DNA of 64,000 nucleotides from Butyricimonas muris (lineage in GTDB: Bacteria > Bacteroidota > Bacteroidia > Bacteroidales > Marinifilaceae): positions 1-64,000 of the forward strand of contig NZ_JBKEIT010000013.1 of NCBI RefSeq assembly GCF_046365375.1, read 5' to 3'. Shown in pieces: positions 51,691-59,941 of the stretch (its first letter is position 1; each line of letters starts with the position of its first letter). The translations under genes and the position numbers were made by a program. The notes below the pieces were generated by a model, which was not told where the DNA came from, did not search any database, and saw only the letters and a program-made list of their open reading frames with translations.

Positions 51691-53112
51691 TCATTTCCCT
51701 TGCCTCAAAGGCTGCTTTGCCGATTCATTTTGCTGCAATCCCGGATTCTCGTCCATCACTTCATTAGGAATCGGTAACGTGTACAAAGGATCTTTTTCCG
51801 TCAACACGTAAGTCTGCCAATTCGCCGAACTCCTTGCCTTATACCGGTGAGAAATAGCAGGCATTCCATAACGCCGCAAATCAAACCAACGCACCTCGTC
51901 ATAACAAAGTTCCAATCGACGTTCTTCACGAATTGCTTCCAGCAATGCCACCGCATCTGTAATTTCCGCTTCATCATAATCCCGATAACGATTCTCCCGC
52001 AAATGCTCCAAGTCATCCCATGCCAACCCGATTTGATTATCCTGTACCAAAGCTTCTGCCCGATTCAGGTAAGCCTCCGACATGCGAATCGAATTTGTCG
52101 GCATTCTTGGCGTACCGCTCGGGTAACTCAGTCGTTTTTTAGTAACATTCCAGTTCGCATCAAACCAAAGTAGCCGGCGGGTATCATTCGGGTTCGCATC
52201 AAACTTTTCACGCAAATCCGAAGAAACAAGAACCGTATTCAATCGACTCGGTGTATTTCCATTACCATACACCCACTCCACTTCCGAATAACTATAATTG
52301 GCAATACAAATTGCGCTTGCCGGTAAATTCACGTAATTCGTTAACAAATTACCATGTTCTATCGCCTTCGTGGCAGCAGCAATAGCTTCTTTCCATAACT
52401 CCATGTGTAAATAAACACGAGACAAAAGAATATTAACCGTTGGCAAATTTATCCGGAAACTTCCCCTACGCTTGGTATATTTTTCAAACAAAGCTGACGA
52501 TTCCGTCAAATCCTTCACGATCTGTCCATACACCTCTTCCACCGTACTCCGGGCTTTCCCGTTCGTTTCCATATCAGCCGTTAACTTCAAAGGTACTCCT
52601 AATGCCTTTTTATTATAATTATAAGGTTCCCCGTAAAGATTTACCAACATAAAATAATAATAACCTCTCAAAGCCAAGGCTTCCGCCTTCACCCGGTCAC
52701 GCTCTTCCACATCACCGGTTGCCTCATCAATCCCGTCCAGCACGGCATTCACTCCCATAATCCGCTCGTATGTCGGGGAATAAGTCTCATCATACGAAGA
52801 TTTATCCACCTCCTGTCGTTCCCACATATCCGGTTGCCATGTAAAAAACGGGAAAACACCCACTGCACCAGCATTATCCGTTTCGTCGTTAAAATTATTA
52901 TCATTCAGCATAAAATCGTCATCCAACAAATAGAGCGTATTATAAATCGCCTTTGTCGGTGACGGATAGCCTGCCCCCAAAAGCAATTCACTATAATCGG
53001 AAACAGTCTTCACGATTACCTCATCCGAGGACTCTTTCTCCAAATAATCGGAACAAGCCCCCAGCCCCAGCAATCCCAATAAGCATATCATGAATTGTAA
53101 TTTCTTCATCAT
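51691..53112 (-). CDS. SusD/RagB-family nutrient-binding lipoprotein, locus 4
   Basis: This 473-residue lipoprotein has its lipobox at LGAC (Cys20), followed by SDYLEKESSDEVIVKTVSDY. Helical core motifs include VKAEALALRGYYYFMLVNLY and ALGVPLKLTADMETNG. The C-terminal part has RMSEAYLNRAEALVQDNQIG, IREERRLELCYDEVRWFDLR and YTLPIPNEVMDENPGLQQNE. It is shorter than the locus 1 SusD. It follows SusC by 34 bp. Close similarity to the locus 3 SusD suggests a shared origin of the two loci. Confidence 0.95.
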   Translation of the reverse strand: MMKKLQFMICLLGLLGLGACSDYLEKESSDEVIVKTVSDYSELLLGAGYPSPTKAIYNTLYLLDDDFMLNDNNFNDETDNAGAVGVFPFFTWQPDMWERQEVDKSSYDETYSPTYERIMGVNAVLDGIDEATGDVEERDRVKAEALALRGYYYFMLVNLYGEPYNYNKKALGVPLKLTADMETNGKARSTVEEVYGQIVKDLTESSALFEKYTKRRGSFRINLPTVNILLSRVYLHMELWKEAIAAATKAIEHGNLLTNYVNLPASAICIANYSYSEVEWVYGNGNTPSRLNTVLVSSDLREKFDANPNDTRRLLWFDANWNVTKKRLSYPSGTPRMPTNSIRMSEAYLNRAEALVQDNQIGLAWDDLEHLRENRYRDYDEAEITDAVALLEAIREERRLELCYDEVRWFDLRRYGMPAISHRYKARSSANWQTYVLTEKDPLYTLPIPNEVMDENPGLQQNESAKQPLRQGK

Positions 53113-53146
53113 ATCATTATTTATTATTTAACACTCAACTTACCTC

Positions 53147-56100
53147 TTAAAACATCACTTGTAAAGACAATGAAGTAACCCTTCTCGTCGGCCAATCTCC
53201 CGTTTCCGGATCCAACCCGTTCCATTTACTATCGGAAACCCACATAAACGGGTTCGTCATACTTGCTTTAAGCAACAACCGTTGCGCCCCGATTCGAGAT
53301 AACCACTTCTGTTCAAAATCATAAGACAACGACAAAGAACGACAACGAATAAAATCCGTGTTAGCCACTCGCAAATCGGAATTATTATACATATCATACA
53401 ACCGTCTTTCCGAACTCGCTACCGTGGCTGTCGTCGGCAAATTGATATAGGCTTTACTCGTCGGAATAGAAGGAATATTGGTTTTATCTCCCGCTTTCCG
53501 CCAACGCTTGGCTAAATCCCGGGATACATTCTGCTCCGGGGTTGGAATCCCGTAATTGCTATCCGTGTCATACAACTTCGGCAAACGGGCATGTCCTCCC
53601 CACTGCACGTTGAACAAAGCATACAACGACCAATTCCGGTACTTGAACATCATGTTCAAACCTCCCGAAAAATCCGGGGTAAACTTACCGGACTTCACCA
53701 AATAGGCCAACGGACTCTCCCCGTCCTCCACATCCATGTAATCAAATTTCGGGAAACCATTCTCATCATCCAGACCTGCATACTTGAAAGAATAGAACGT
53801 GGAAAAAGCCTCCCCGTTCACCACGGCACTACCATCCAGATAATCGTTCAAGGTATTAATCCGTTGATTCTTATTTACCTTATTCTTGGTCACGGCCGTA
53901 TTCAATGACAACTGCCAAGTGAAATCTTTCGTCCGAACCGGAATCACGTTAATCACGAAATCATAACCGGTATTCGTCATCTCACCCCCGTCCACGATAG
54001 CTTTCTCCACTCCATTTTCCCGGGGGATATTACGGGAAGAAAGTACGTCACTGACCTTTTTGAAATAATTCACCGTGAAATTCAATCGTCCTTCCAAGAA
54101 TGCGGCATCTACCCCCAAATTATAGGTTTTCGTTTTTTCCCATCCAAGATCAGAATAAGGCAACGACTTCACGTTCAACACGTAATCATTATAATATTCA
54201 TTCACGCCTCCCTGTTCCGCTATCAAATAAGGAGAAACCGTTTCCACCGCGTTACCTTGATAACCGTAAGAAGCTATCAAATCCAAATTATTCAACCACC
54301 ACAAATCTCTCGCGAAATTCTCCGAAGCCACTCTCCACTTCGCTCCCACCGACCATGTCGGCTCGAAACGTTTATTTTTATCCTGCCCGAAACGATTGGA
54401 TGCATCAAGACGAGCGCTGACATTCAACACGTAGCGATTATCATAAGCATACACGGCGGAAACATACTCGCTCAGTTTATTGTCAATCTTATTCAACACG
54501 GTAGCTTCTCCTTGTGCCAAATCATTATCTACCGGATCACCCAAATATATATACGTCATCGGCAACTTCACGAAAGTTTCGCCCCGCTCCCTCAAATACC
54601 CGTAACGCTTTCCGGTCGACCCTCTCGTTTTAGTAGAATTAGTTTCGATACCCAACTGCAACGTCATCCGGTGCACATCCTTGAACATTCTATCATACAC
54701 CAAAGCATTCCGCACCGTGATGGTAGTCACATCCGTCAACCCGGTTTCCAACAATCCCCCGAAAGGCAAACGGGTATACCCGAACTCCTCGGCAGAATTT
54801 TCGTAAGCCTCAAAATCATACCCCCGGAGAGTAGAAGCGTAAAAAGAACGCTCCGTGGCATACTTTTTCACGTCTGCCGACGAGGAAGCATAAGACACCA
54901 AGCCTTGGTATTCCAATCCCGGCAAAATATTCCATTTCAAGTCCAAGGTTGCCCCCCAACTCTTCGTGTTGTTCTCGCTTCCCGTGTTATCTAACTCATT
55001 CTGAATATTATACAAGTAATTATATTTACTATTAATTACCGTACTTTCGGTTTCCGCCCATTTGTCATGATAATGCAAAGTACCATCCTCGTTATACATG
55101 GGGATCACACGGCTCGTGTTATACGCATAATTGAAAGGATCCACGTCATAGGCAAAACCTTCCGCTTTTCGCCAAGTACCCTTCAACAACAAATTCACCA
55201 TCAATTTATTGTCAAACAAATTCACCGTCGTGTTAGAGGTAGCCGTAAACAACGCCACGTTATTCCCCTTCGCTTCTCCCCTCTCGTCCGTGTATCCCAA
55301 CGAAGTCCTGTTCTGAATCTTTTCAGAACCACCGCTCAAACTCAAACTATGTTTATGACTAAACGAATTACTGAACAGCAAATCAAACCAATCCGTGTTT
55401 CGCTCGGCCATTTTCCTGTATTCCTTATCGAAATCTTCCTTCGAAATCTTTTTATCCAAATAAGATTTCAACAATCCGGCATACCCGACCTCCAAAATCG
55501 TGTTAGGGTAAACCACCCGATCCTCGTACATTTCCCTCGAGAACTCCATCATCTCCTGTGAATTCATCCGGTCATACAACCCGTAACGAGGTCTCTGACC
55601 TATAGAAAAATCCCCGCTATACGATACCGAAACTTTACCCGCTTTTGCCTTTTTTGTCGTGATAACGATGACACCATTAGCCGCCTCGGAACCATAAATA
55701 GCGGTAGCCGAAGCATCCTTCAAAACAGTGATTGTTTCTATATCATTGGGATTCAACCATGAAATTGCATTACCCGCTAACTGGGAAATATCATCCGCGT
55801 CCACCGAAAACTTCGTGTTATCCTCCGAGTTAAACGGTTGGGGATCCCGTTGCACCACTCCGTCAACCACCCATACCGGTTCCTGACTCCCCAGCAAAGA
55901 AGAAGTACCCCTTACGCGTATCTTCGGTGAAGAGCCCACCATACCGGTTCCCGACTGCACCAGCATTCCCGGAACCACCCCCTGCAACATCTGGTCGATA
56001 GAAGAAGCTCCCGCCATCATAATATCCGCCACGTTCACCGTGGTTGCCGCTCCCGTGTAATTCCCCTTCGCCGTTCTCCCGTAGCCGGTAATCACCACGT

Positions 56101-56725
56101 CGTCCAAAGCCTTGATGTCTTCCTCCATCACCACGTTAATCGAATCTTGCCCCACGTACTTCACCTCTACAGTCTTCATTCCCATAAACGAAAACACGAG
56201 AGAAACATTATCCGTCATCGGCAAAAGCAAAGAATAATACCCGTTATGATCAGTCGTCGTTCCTAACTTCAAATCTTTCGCCATCACGGCTACCCCGGGG
56301 AGAGGCAACTTGTCTTTATCTGACACTCGCCCCACGATATTCAACGACTTTTTCTTTTCCTCCGGAGCTAGTTTCAAAACAATAAACTCATCCATCATCT
56401 CGTAAGTCAAACGTGTGCCTTCTAAAATTCTATCCAGCACAACCTTCAAATCCGTCTGCACGAATCCCGCTTCCACGGTTTGCGACTTATCCAACTCGTT
56501 GTTACTATACACCACGGTAAGCCCCGTCTGTTCTTTGATCTGTTTAAATAACTCCAAATAAGTCACGATCTTCGCCTCAACCGTGATCTTCGCTTGAGCC
56601 TTAACACCGGCAACCGCCAGATGCATGCTTGCCAATAATAAAATTACGCTTAGTTTCATTACTTTCAATAATTTTCGTGGTTCAAAACCTCGCATGAAAA
56701 ACCACCTCGTTCGCTTTTTTTTCAT
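53147..56725 (-). CDS. SusC/RagA TonB-dependent transporter with STN domain, locus 4
   Basis: This 1192-residue transporter has a basic N-terminus and signal (hydrophobic about 24-42, ending VKAQ), an STN domain (about 45-122; ITVEAKIVTYLELFKQIKEQ), a regulatory beta domain (about 128-212; GRVSDKDKLPLPGVAVMAKD), a TonB box (LDDVVITGYG), a plug (VWVVDGVVQRDPQPFNSEDN, VLKDASATAIYGSEAANGVI) and a barrel ending LQVMF. Controlled with FecR/FecI of the locus. The plug resembles that of locus 3. A hairpin (56765-56798) lies between FecR and this gene. Confidence 0.96.
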   Translation of the reverse strand: MKKKRTRWFFMRGFEPRKLLKVMKLSVILLLASMHLAVAGVKAQAKITVEAKIVTYLELFKQIKEQTGLTVVYSNNELDKSQTVEAGFVQTDLKVVLDRILEGTRLTYEMMDEFIVLKLAPEEKKKSLNIVGRVSDKDKLPLPGVAVMAKDLKLGTTTDHNGYYSLLLPMTDNVSLVFSFMGMKTVEVKYVGQDSINVVMEEDIKALDDVVITGYGRTAKGNYTGAATTVNVADIMMAGASSIDQMLQGVVPGMLVQSGTGMVGSSPKIRVRGTSSLLGSQEPVWVVDGVVQRDPQPFNSEDNTKFSVDADDISQLAGNAISWLNPNDIETITVLKDASATAIYGSEAANGVIVITTKKAKAGKVSVSYSGDFSIGQRPRYGLYDRMNSQEMMEFSREMYEDRVVYPNTILEVGYAGLLKSYLDKKISKEDFDKEYRKMAERNTDWFDLLFSNSFSHKHSLSLSGGSEKIQNRTSLGYTDERGEAKGNNVALFTATSNTTVNLFDNKLMVNLLLKGTWRKAEGFAYDVDPFNYAYNTSRVIPMYNEDGTLHYHDKWAETESTVINSKYNYLYNIQNELDNTGSENNTKSWGATLDLKWNILPGLEYQGLVSYASSSADVKKYATERSFYASTLRGYDFEAYENSAEEFGYTRLPFGGLLETGLTDVTTITVRNALVYDRMFKDVHRMTLQLGIETNSTKTRGSTGKRYGYLRERGETFVKLPMTYIYLGDPVDNDLAQGEATVLNKIDNKLSEYVSAVYAYDNRYVLNVSARLDASNRFGQDKNKRFEPTWSVGAKWRVASENFARDLWWLNNLDLIASYGYQGNAVETVSPYLIAEQGGVNEYYNDYVLNVKSLPYSDLGWEKTKTYNLGVDAAFLEGRLNFTVNYFKKVSDVLSSRNIPRENGVEKAIVDGGEMTNTGYDFVINVIPVRTKDFTWQLSLNTAVTKNKVNKNQRINTLNDYLDGSAVVNGEAFSTFYSFKYAGLDDENGFPKFDYMDVEDGESPLAYLVKSGKFTPDFSGGLNMMFKYRNWSLYALFNVQWGGHARLPKLYDTDSNYGIPTPEQNVSRDLAKRWRKAGDKTNIPSIPTSKAYINLPTTATVASSERRLYDMYNNSDLRVANTDFIRCRSLSLSYDFEQKWLSRIGAQRLLLKASMTNPFMWVSDSKWNGLDPETGDWPTRRVTSLSLQVMF

Positions 56726-56764
56726 ACTTTTGCAAATAGGTATATTATTATTATTAATAAGCCC

Positions 56765-56798
56765 TATCCCGGATCGTGCGTCACCACTATTCGGGATA
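56765..56798 (-). promoter_or_regulatory. Hairpin between fecR and susC, locus 4
   Basis: TATCCCG (56765-56771) pairs with CGGGATA (56792-56798) around a 20-base loop, just after the FecR stop. It occupies the same place as the hairpin of locus 1 and the palindrome of locus 2. Confidence 0.3.
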
Positions 56799-56816
56799 AT
56801 TCATTTTATATAAGCT

Positions 56817-57995
56817 TCATCTTTTCGCACGAATCACGACTTTCCCTTCCTCCTCCTCGAACTTCACATTTGTCGTCTTCGATATCATATTCAACACGTA
56901 ATCCAAACTCCTGTATTTAGTTACCGCCCCGGAAAAACGGAATTTCTTTGCCTCCTCATCCACAAAAACAAAAGATACTCCATACCAACGAGATAATTTC
57001 ACGGTCAATACCTCCAAAGGCATATCCTCAAAATTAAACTTACCGGTTTTCCAATCAATAATCATCCGAACATCACCTTCCCGAATAGTAGTTTTACCGT
57101 TCTCTTTGTTTAAAGATGCAACCTCTCCCGGTTCAAGCGCATAAGCCTCCTTTCCCACGTCAAAACTAACTTTCCCGTGCAAAAGCGCCACTTCCGTCAA
57201 ACCGTCATTCTCGTAAGCCATCACGTTAAATGCCGTCCCCAGCACACGCACTTTCACTTCTCCCAGATGCACGTAAAACGGTTTATCCGGGTTTGACGCC
57301 ACCTCGAAGTAAGCCTCGCCTTGCAAACTCACTTCCCGCGAATCCCCGTAAAAGCGATTGGGAAACTCCAACCGTGAATCCGAATTTATCCAAACTTTCG
57401 TACCATCGCTCAACTCCACGAAGTACTCCCCTTTCCGAGGCACCACGATCGTGTTGTTCTCTCGTATCCCCTCCCCGGGCATCCCTTTATCCTCGAATCG
57501 AACTCCTCCCGTTGAATCCTGTATCACACCTACACCGGAAATATCCGCCACTTGACGAGTTTCACCTTCCTTTAACTCGATCCTTTTTCCCGACGAAGTC
57601 ACTAAAATCGCTTTAGCCGATCCGGATTCAACTTGTAAAACACTCGCGAAAACATTTGATTCACCCTTGATTTCCCGTTGTCCTCTCCAAACGAAAAACG
57701 CCCCTACCAACACCATTACCACGGCAGCGACACTACTTCCCCACGCGTACCACAATCTCCTTCGCCTCTCCAAAATCGGGGTTATACGCTTCCACACATC
57801 TTCTTGCATCCGCTCCAATCTACTCCGTTTTCCGACAGCATCCACATGCACCTTTGTCCGAAGTATCTCCCGAAAATACTTTTCATGCTCGGGGGAAGCT
57901 TCCAACCACCGAATCAAACTACTCTTGTCTTGTTCCGGAAGCTCCCCTTGCAGGTATCGGGCAATCCACTCGTCTATTTCATTCCATGTATCCAT
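56817..57995 (-). CDS. FecR-family anti-sigma factor, locus 4
   Basis: This 392-residue protein has a cytoplasmic N-terminal part (about 1-84; LPEQDKSSLIRWLEASPEHE), a membrane helix (about 87-105; SSVAAVVMVLVGAFFVW), a FecR domain (about 190-285; KVWINSDSRLEFPNRF, LQGEAYFEVASNPDKPF, VLGTAFNVMAYENDG) and a DUF4974-type C-terminus ending VIRAKR. It couples the SusC of locus 4 to the sigma factor encoded about 95 bp upstream. Length and order are normal. Confidence 0.93.
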   Translation of the reverse strand: MDTWNEIDEWIARYLQGELPEQDKSSLIRWLEASPEHEKYFREILRTKVHVDAVGKRSRLERMQEDVWKRITPILERRRRLWYAWGSSVAAVVMVLVGAFFVWRGQREIKGESNVFASVLQVESGSAKAILVTSSGKRIELKEGETRQVADISGVGVIQDSTGGVRFEDKGMPGEGIRENNTIVVPRKGEYFVELSDGTKVWINSDSRLEFPNRFYGDSREVSLQGEAYFEVASNPDKPFYVHLGEVKVRVLGTAFNVMAYENDGLTEVALLHGKVSFDVGKEAYALEPGEVASLNKENGKTTIREGDVRMIIDWKTGKFNFEDMPLEVLTVKLSRWYGVSFVFVDEEAKKFRFSGAVTKYRSLDYVLNMISKTTNVKFEEEEGKVVIRAKR

Positions 57996-58090
57996 GACCT
58001 ATTTTCTTTTCCGTATAGACAATAAAAAAGAAAATCGGGTGAATCAAAAAGAGAAAAAATTCAAAAAAAATCAAGCACCAAGCATAACCA

Positions 58091-58636
58091 TCAATTTATC
58101 AGCACCATAACAAGAAACAAATCCATCCGTTCGGCAAAACGCTCCCGCAAATGCCTCATCCCGTTTTTCAACAACGTTTTCACGGAATTTATAGATATTC
58201 CCAACGCATCCGCGACCTCTTGATATTTCATTTCATGAAAAAACACGCTTCTAATAATTTCCCGTGTCTGTTCAGGCATTCGCTCTATTTCAGCCTCCAC
58301 CTCCTGAATCAACGTGTCGTTCCACTTCACCATCTCCTCCTCAACCACTTCTTCCCGCAACACATCCAGTCGATCACGCAATATATCTTTCTTTTTTAAT
58401 CGATTCAGGCAACTATTCTTTACCGAACGGAACAAGTAAGTCTTCGTGACCTCACTCCGGATTTTTTGATACGTTTTGTCCTTCCAGAAATTTATAAAAA
58501 CCTCTTGTATAACATCCTCCGCTTCCTCCTCCGAAATCAAAAAACTAAGGGCATACAAAAACATCGGCTTCGAGTATTCTCTATAGACCTGCTCAAACCT
58601 ATCCGCCAGATTCATTTTATTCACAGACTCTTCCAT
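58091..58636 (-). CDS. ECF RNA polymerase sigma factor (FecI type), locus 4
   Basis: This sigma factor (181 residues from the ATG at 58636; a GTG three codons upstream is possible) has region 2 (LISEEEAEDVIQEVFINFWK, YLFRSVKNSCLNRLKKKDIL) and region 4 (MPEQTREIIRSVFFHEMKYQ, LGISINSVKTLLKNGMRHL). A hydrophobic tail (MDLFLVMVLIN) ends it. Only 21 bp separate it from the stop of the AAA ATPase gene upstream on the same strand, so it has no intergenic promoter of its own and is probably read from the ATPase promoter or from a promoter inside that gene. This sets it apart from the other three sigma genes. Confidence 0.92.
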   Translation of the reverse strand: MEESVNKMNLADRFEQVYREYSKPMFLYALSFLISEEEAEDVIQEVFINFWKDKTYQKIRSEVTKTYLFRSVKNSCLNRLKKKDILRDRLDVLREEVVEEEMVKWNDTLIQEVEAEIERMPEQTREIIRSVFFHEMKYQEVADALGISINSVKTLLKNGMRHLRERFAERMDLFLVMVLIN

Positions 58637-58657
58637 GCTCCCCACTACTATTTTGAA

Positions 58658-59815
58658 TTAAAGCTTATATCCTGTTCCATACGTTTCTGCCAACCAAAAA
58701 CCGAAAAACCGGTCATAAACGTGATACACCCCTCCATCCTTAGTTATAAACTCTCTCTCGAGCAATTGTTTTATCGCGGATTGCACGGAACTCGGCGAAT
58801 GCAATCCATGCCTTTTGACAAATTGCGTCGAGGTTATCTCCATGGCTTTCCCTTCTTTAGCTATTGCAAACAATACCTCTTTCTGCCTTTCGGGCAACAT
58901 GGCAACCATACTTTGATAAACAGTTTTATTCGCTTCCACCGTTAAATGCAATATCTGGTCAGCAAGGTTTACCGTCATCTCTTCTCCTGCCTCCACCTGT
59001 TCATAAAAACGATTAAACAACATCTGCATATACCAAGTATGCCCCTCCAACAAATTATACACGCGCGTGATACACTCCTCCGTAATCTTTTTACCCGCTT
59101 CACGAAAATGATGATACACGAACTCCTTATACCGTTCCGGCCGAATGGCTTCCAGATTCAGAAGAGAAGCACTCTGGTAAAACGGTCTTGATGCCGAAAA
59201 AAACATATTTTGCATCATGTGGCGTTGGCTACCGGAAAACACAAAATTAGCATTCTTACATCTTTGAATACACGTGCGCAACATTGCCTCCACGTTTTTC
59301 TCCGGGTACTTGGCAATCTGCTGAAACTCATCAATAGCCACGATACAACGTTTATCGGCTCTTTCCAAATACATGAAAATCTCTTCAAGAGATAATTCCG
59401 GTTGCTTGATATCTCCAATCCCGATATCAAAAACAGGCTGTCCACTCATTGAGTCTAACTTAAATGCCGGACGCAGTGAACTGATAATGGCAAAGAATTG
59501 CTCTATAAACTTCTTCCCCTTGGGCTTCAAGGTTTCAAAAATATGCTTGCCTAGAGCGAACACGAATTCCCTTAACGTACCCGTGGCATAAATATCGATA
59601 AAGAACGTGTAGAACTCTTCTTGCACCTGCTTACGATGAAAACAATGTTCTATTAACCCTGTTTTACCCATACGCCGGGGAGAAACAATCACCGTATTAC
59701 GCTCGTTAAAAAAAGCCCGCGTAAGTTCATCACTTTCCATCTCCCGGTCACAAAAATATTCGGCAGAAACATACCCGCTAATTATAAAAGGATTCCTAAC
59801 CTTTGCTATCATCAT
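58658..59815 (-). CDS. AAA ATPase with C-terminal winged-helix region (archaeal-type ATPase family)
   Basis: This protein (385 residues from the ATG at 59815; the frame runs further up but begins inside the promoter palindrome) opens with PFIISGYVSAEYFCDREMES, the start typical of this family of NTPases. Walker A is VSPRRMGKTGLIEH and Walker B is CIVAIDEFQQIAKY; a sensor-like FVFSGSQRHMM follows. The C-terminal winged helix (about 305-385; FVKRHGLHSPSSVQSAIKQL, YHVYDRFFGFWL) could bind DNA. Related genes are often mobile or duplicated; a decayed copy lies at 17297-17431. It is followed closely by the locus 4 sigma gene. Function unknown. Confidence 0.85.
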   Translation of the reverse strand: MMIAKVRNPFIISGYVSAEYFCDREMESDELTRAFFNERNTVIVSPRRMGKTGLIEHCFHRKQVQEEFYTFFIDIYATGTLREFVFALGKHIFETLKPKGKKFIEQFFAIISSLRPAFKLDSMSGQPVFDIGIGDIKQPELSLEEIFMYLERADKRCIVAIDEFQQIAKYPEKNVEAMLRTCIQRCKNANFVFSGSQRHMMQNMFFSASRPFYQSASLLNLEAIRPERYKEFVYHHFREAGKKITEECITRVYNLLEGHTWYMQMLFNRFYEQVEAGEEMTVNLADQILHLTVEANKTVYQSMVAMLPERQKEVLFAIAKEGKAMEITSTQFVKRHGLHSPSSVQSAIKQLLEREFITKDGGVYHVYDRFFGFWLAETYGTGYKL

Positions 59816-59828
59816 TAGATTATTTAAA

Positions 59829-59877
59829 TTGCAATTATTGCAAATATAATAATTGCAAATCAAATAATCACAAGTAT
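59829..59877 (-). promoter_or_regulatory. Promoter with overlapping palindrome before the ATPase gene
   Basis: On the minus strand TATATTTG lies inside an inverted repeat with exact 11-bp arms (59829-59839 and 59848-59858, TTGCAATTATT). A TTG lies about 22 bases upstream. A repressor bound to the palindrome would cover the -7 element, so autoregulation is possible. Confidence 0.4.
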
Positions 59878-59880
59878 CAT

Positions 59881-59916
59881 AAAAAAACTTGGCTCACCGT
59901 AAAAGCGAGCCAAGTT
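59881..59916 (-). terminator. Terminator of the TldE-like gene
   Basis: AACTTGGCTC (59886-59895) pairs exactly with 59907-59916 and is followed on the minus strand by a U7 run. It lies 26 bp after the TldE-like stop, so the ATPase gene starts a new transcript. Confidence 0.85.
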
Positions 59917-59941
59917 CCCTGTGTTCTATTTTCTATAATGA

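Noticed and set aside
54257..54994. Open frame of 245 codons on the plus strand
   Set aside because: Antisense to the locus 4 SusC with no family features; a shadow of the real gene.
59816..59863. N-terminal extension of the AAA ATPase
   Set aside because: The extra codons lie in the palindrome/promoter and give an Asn/Cys-rich sequence unlike the family start.
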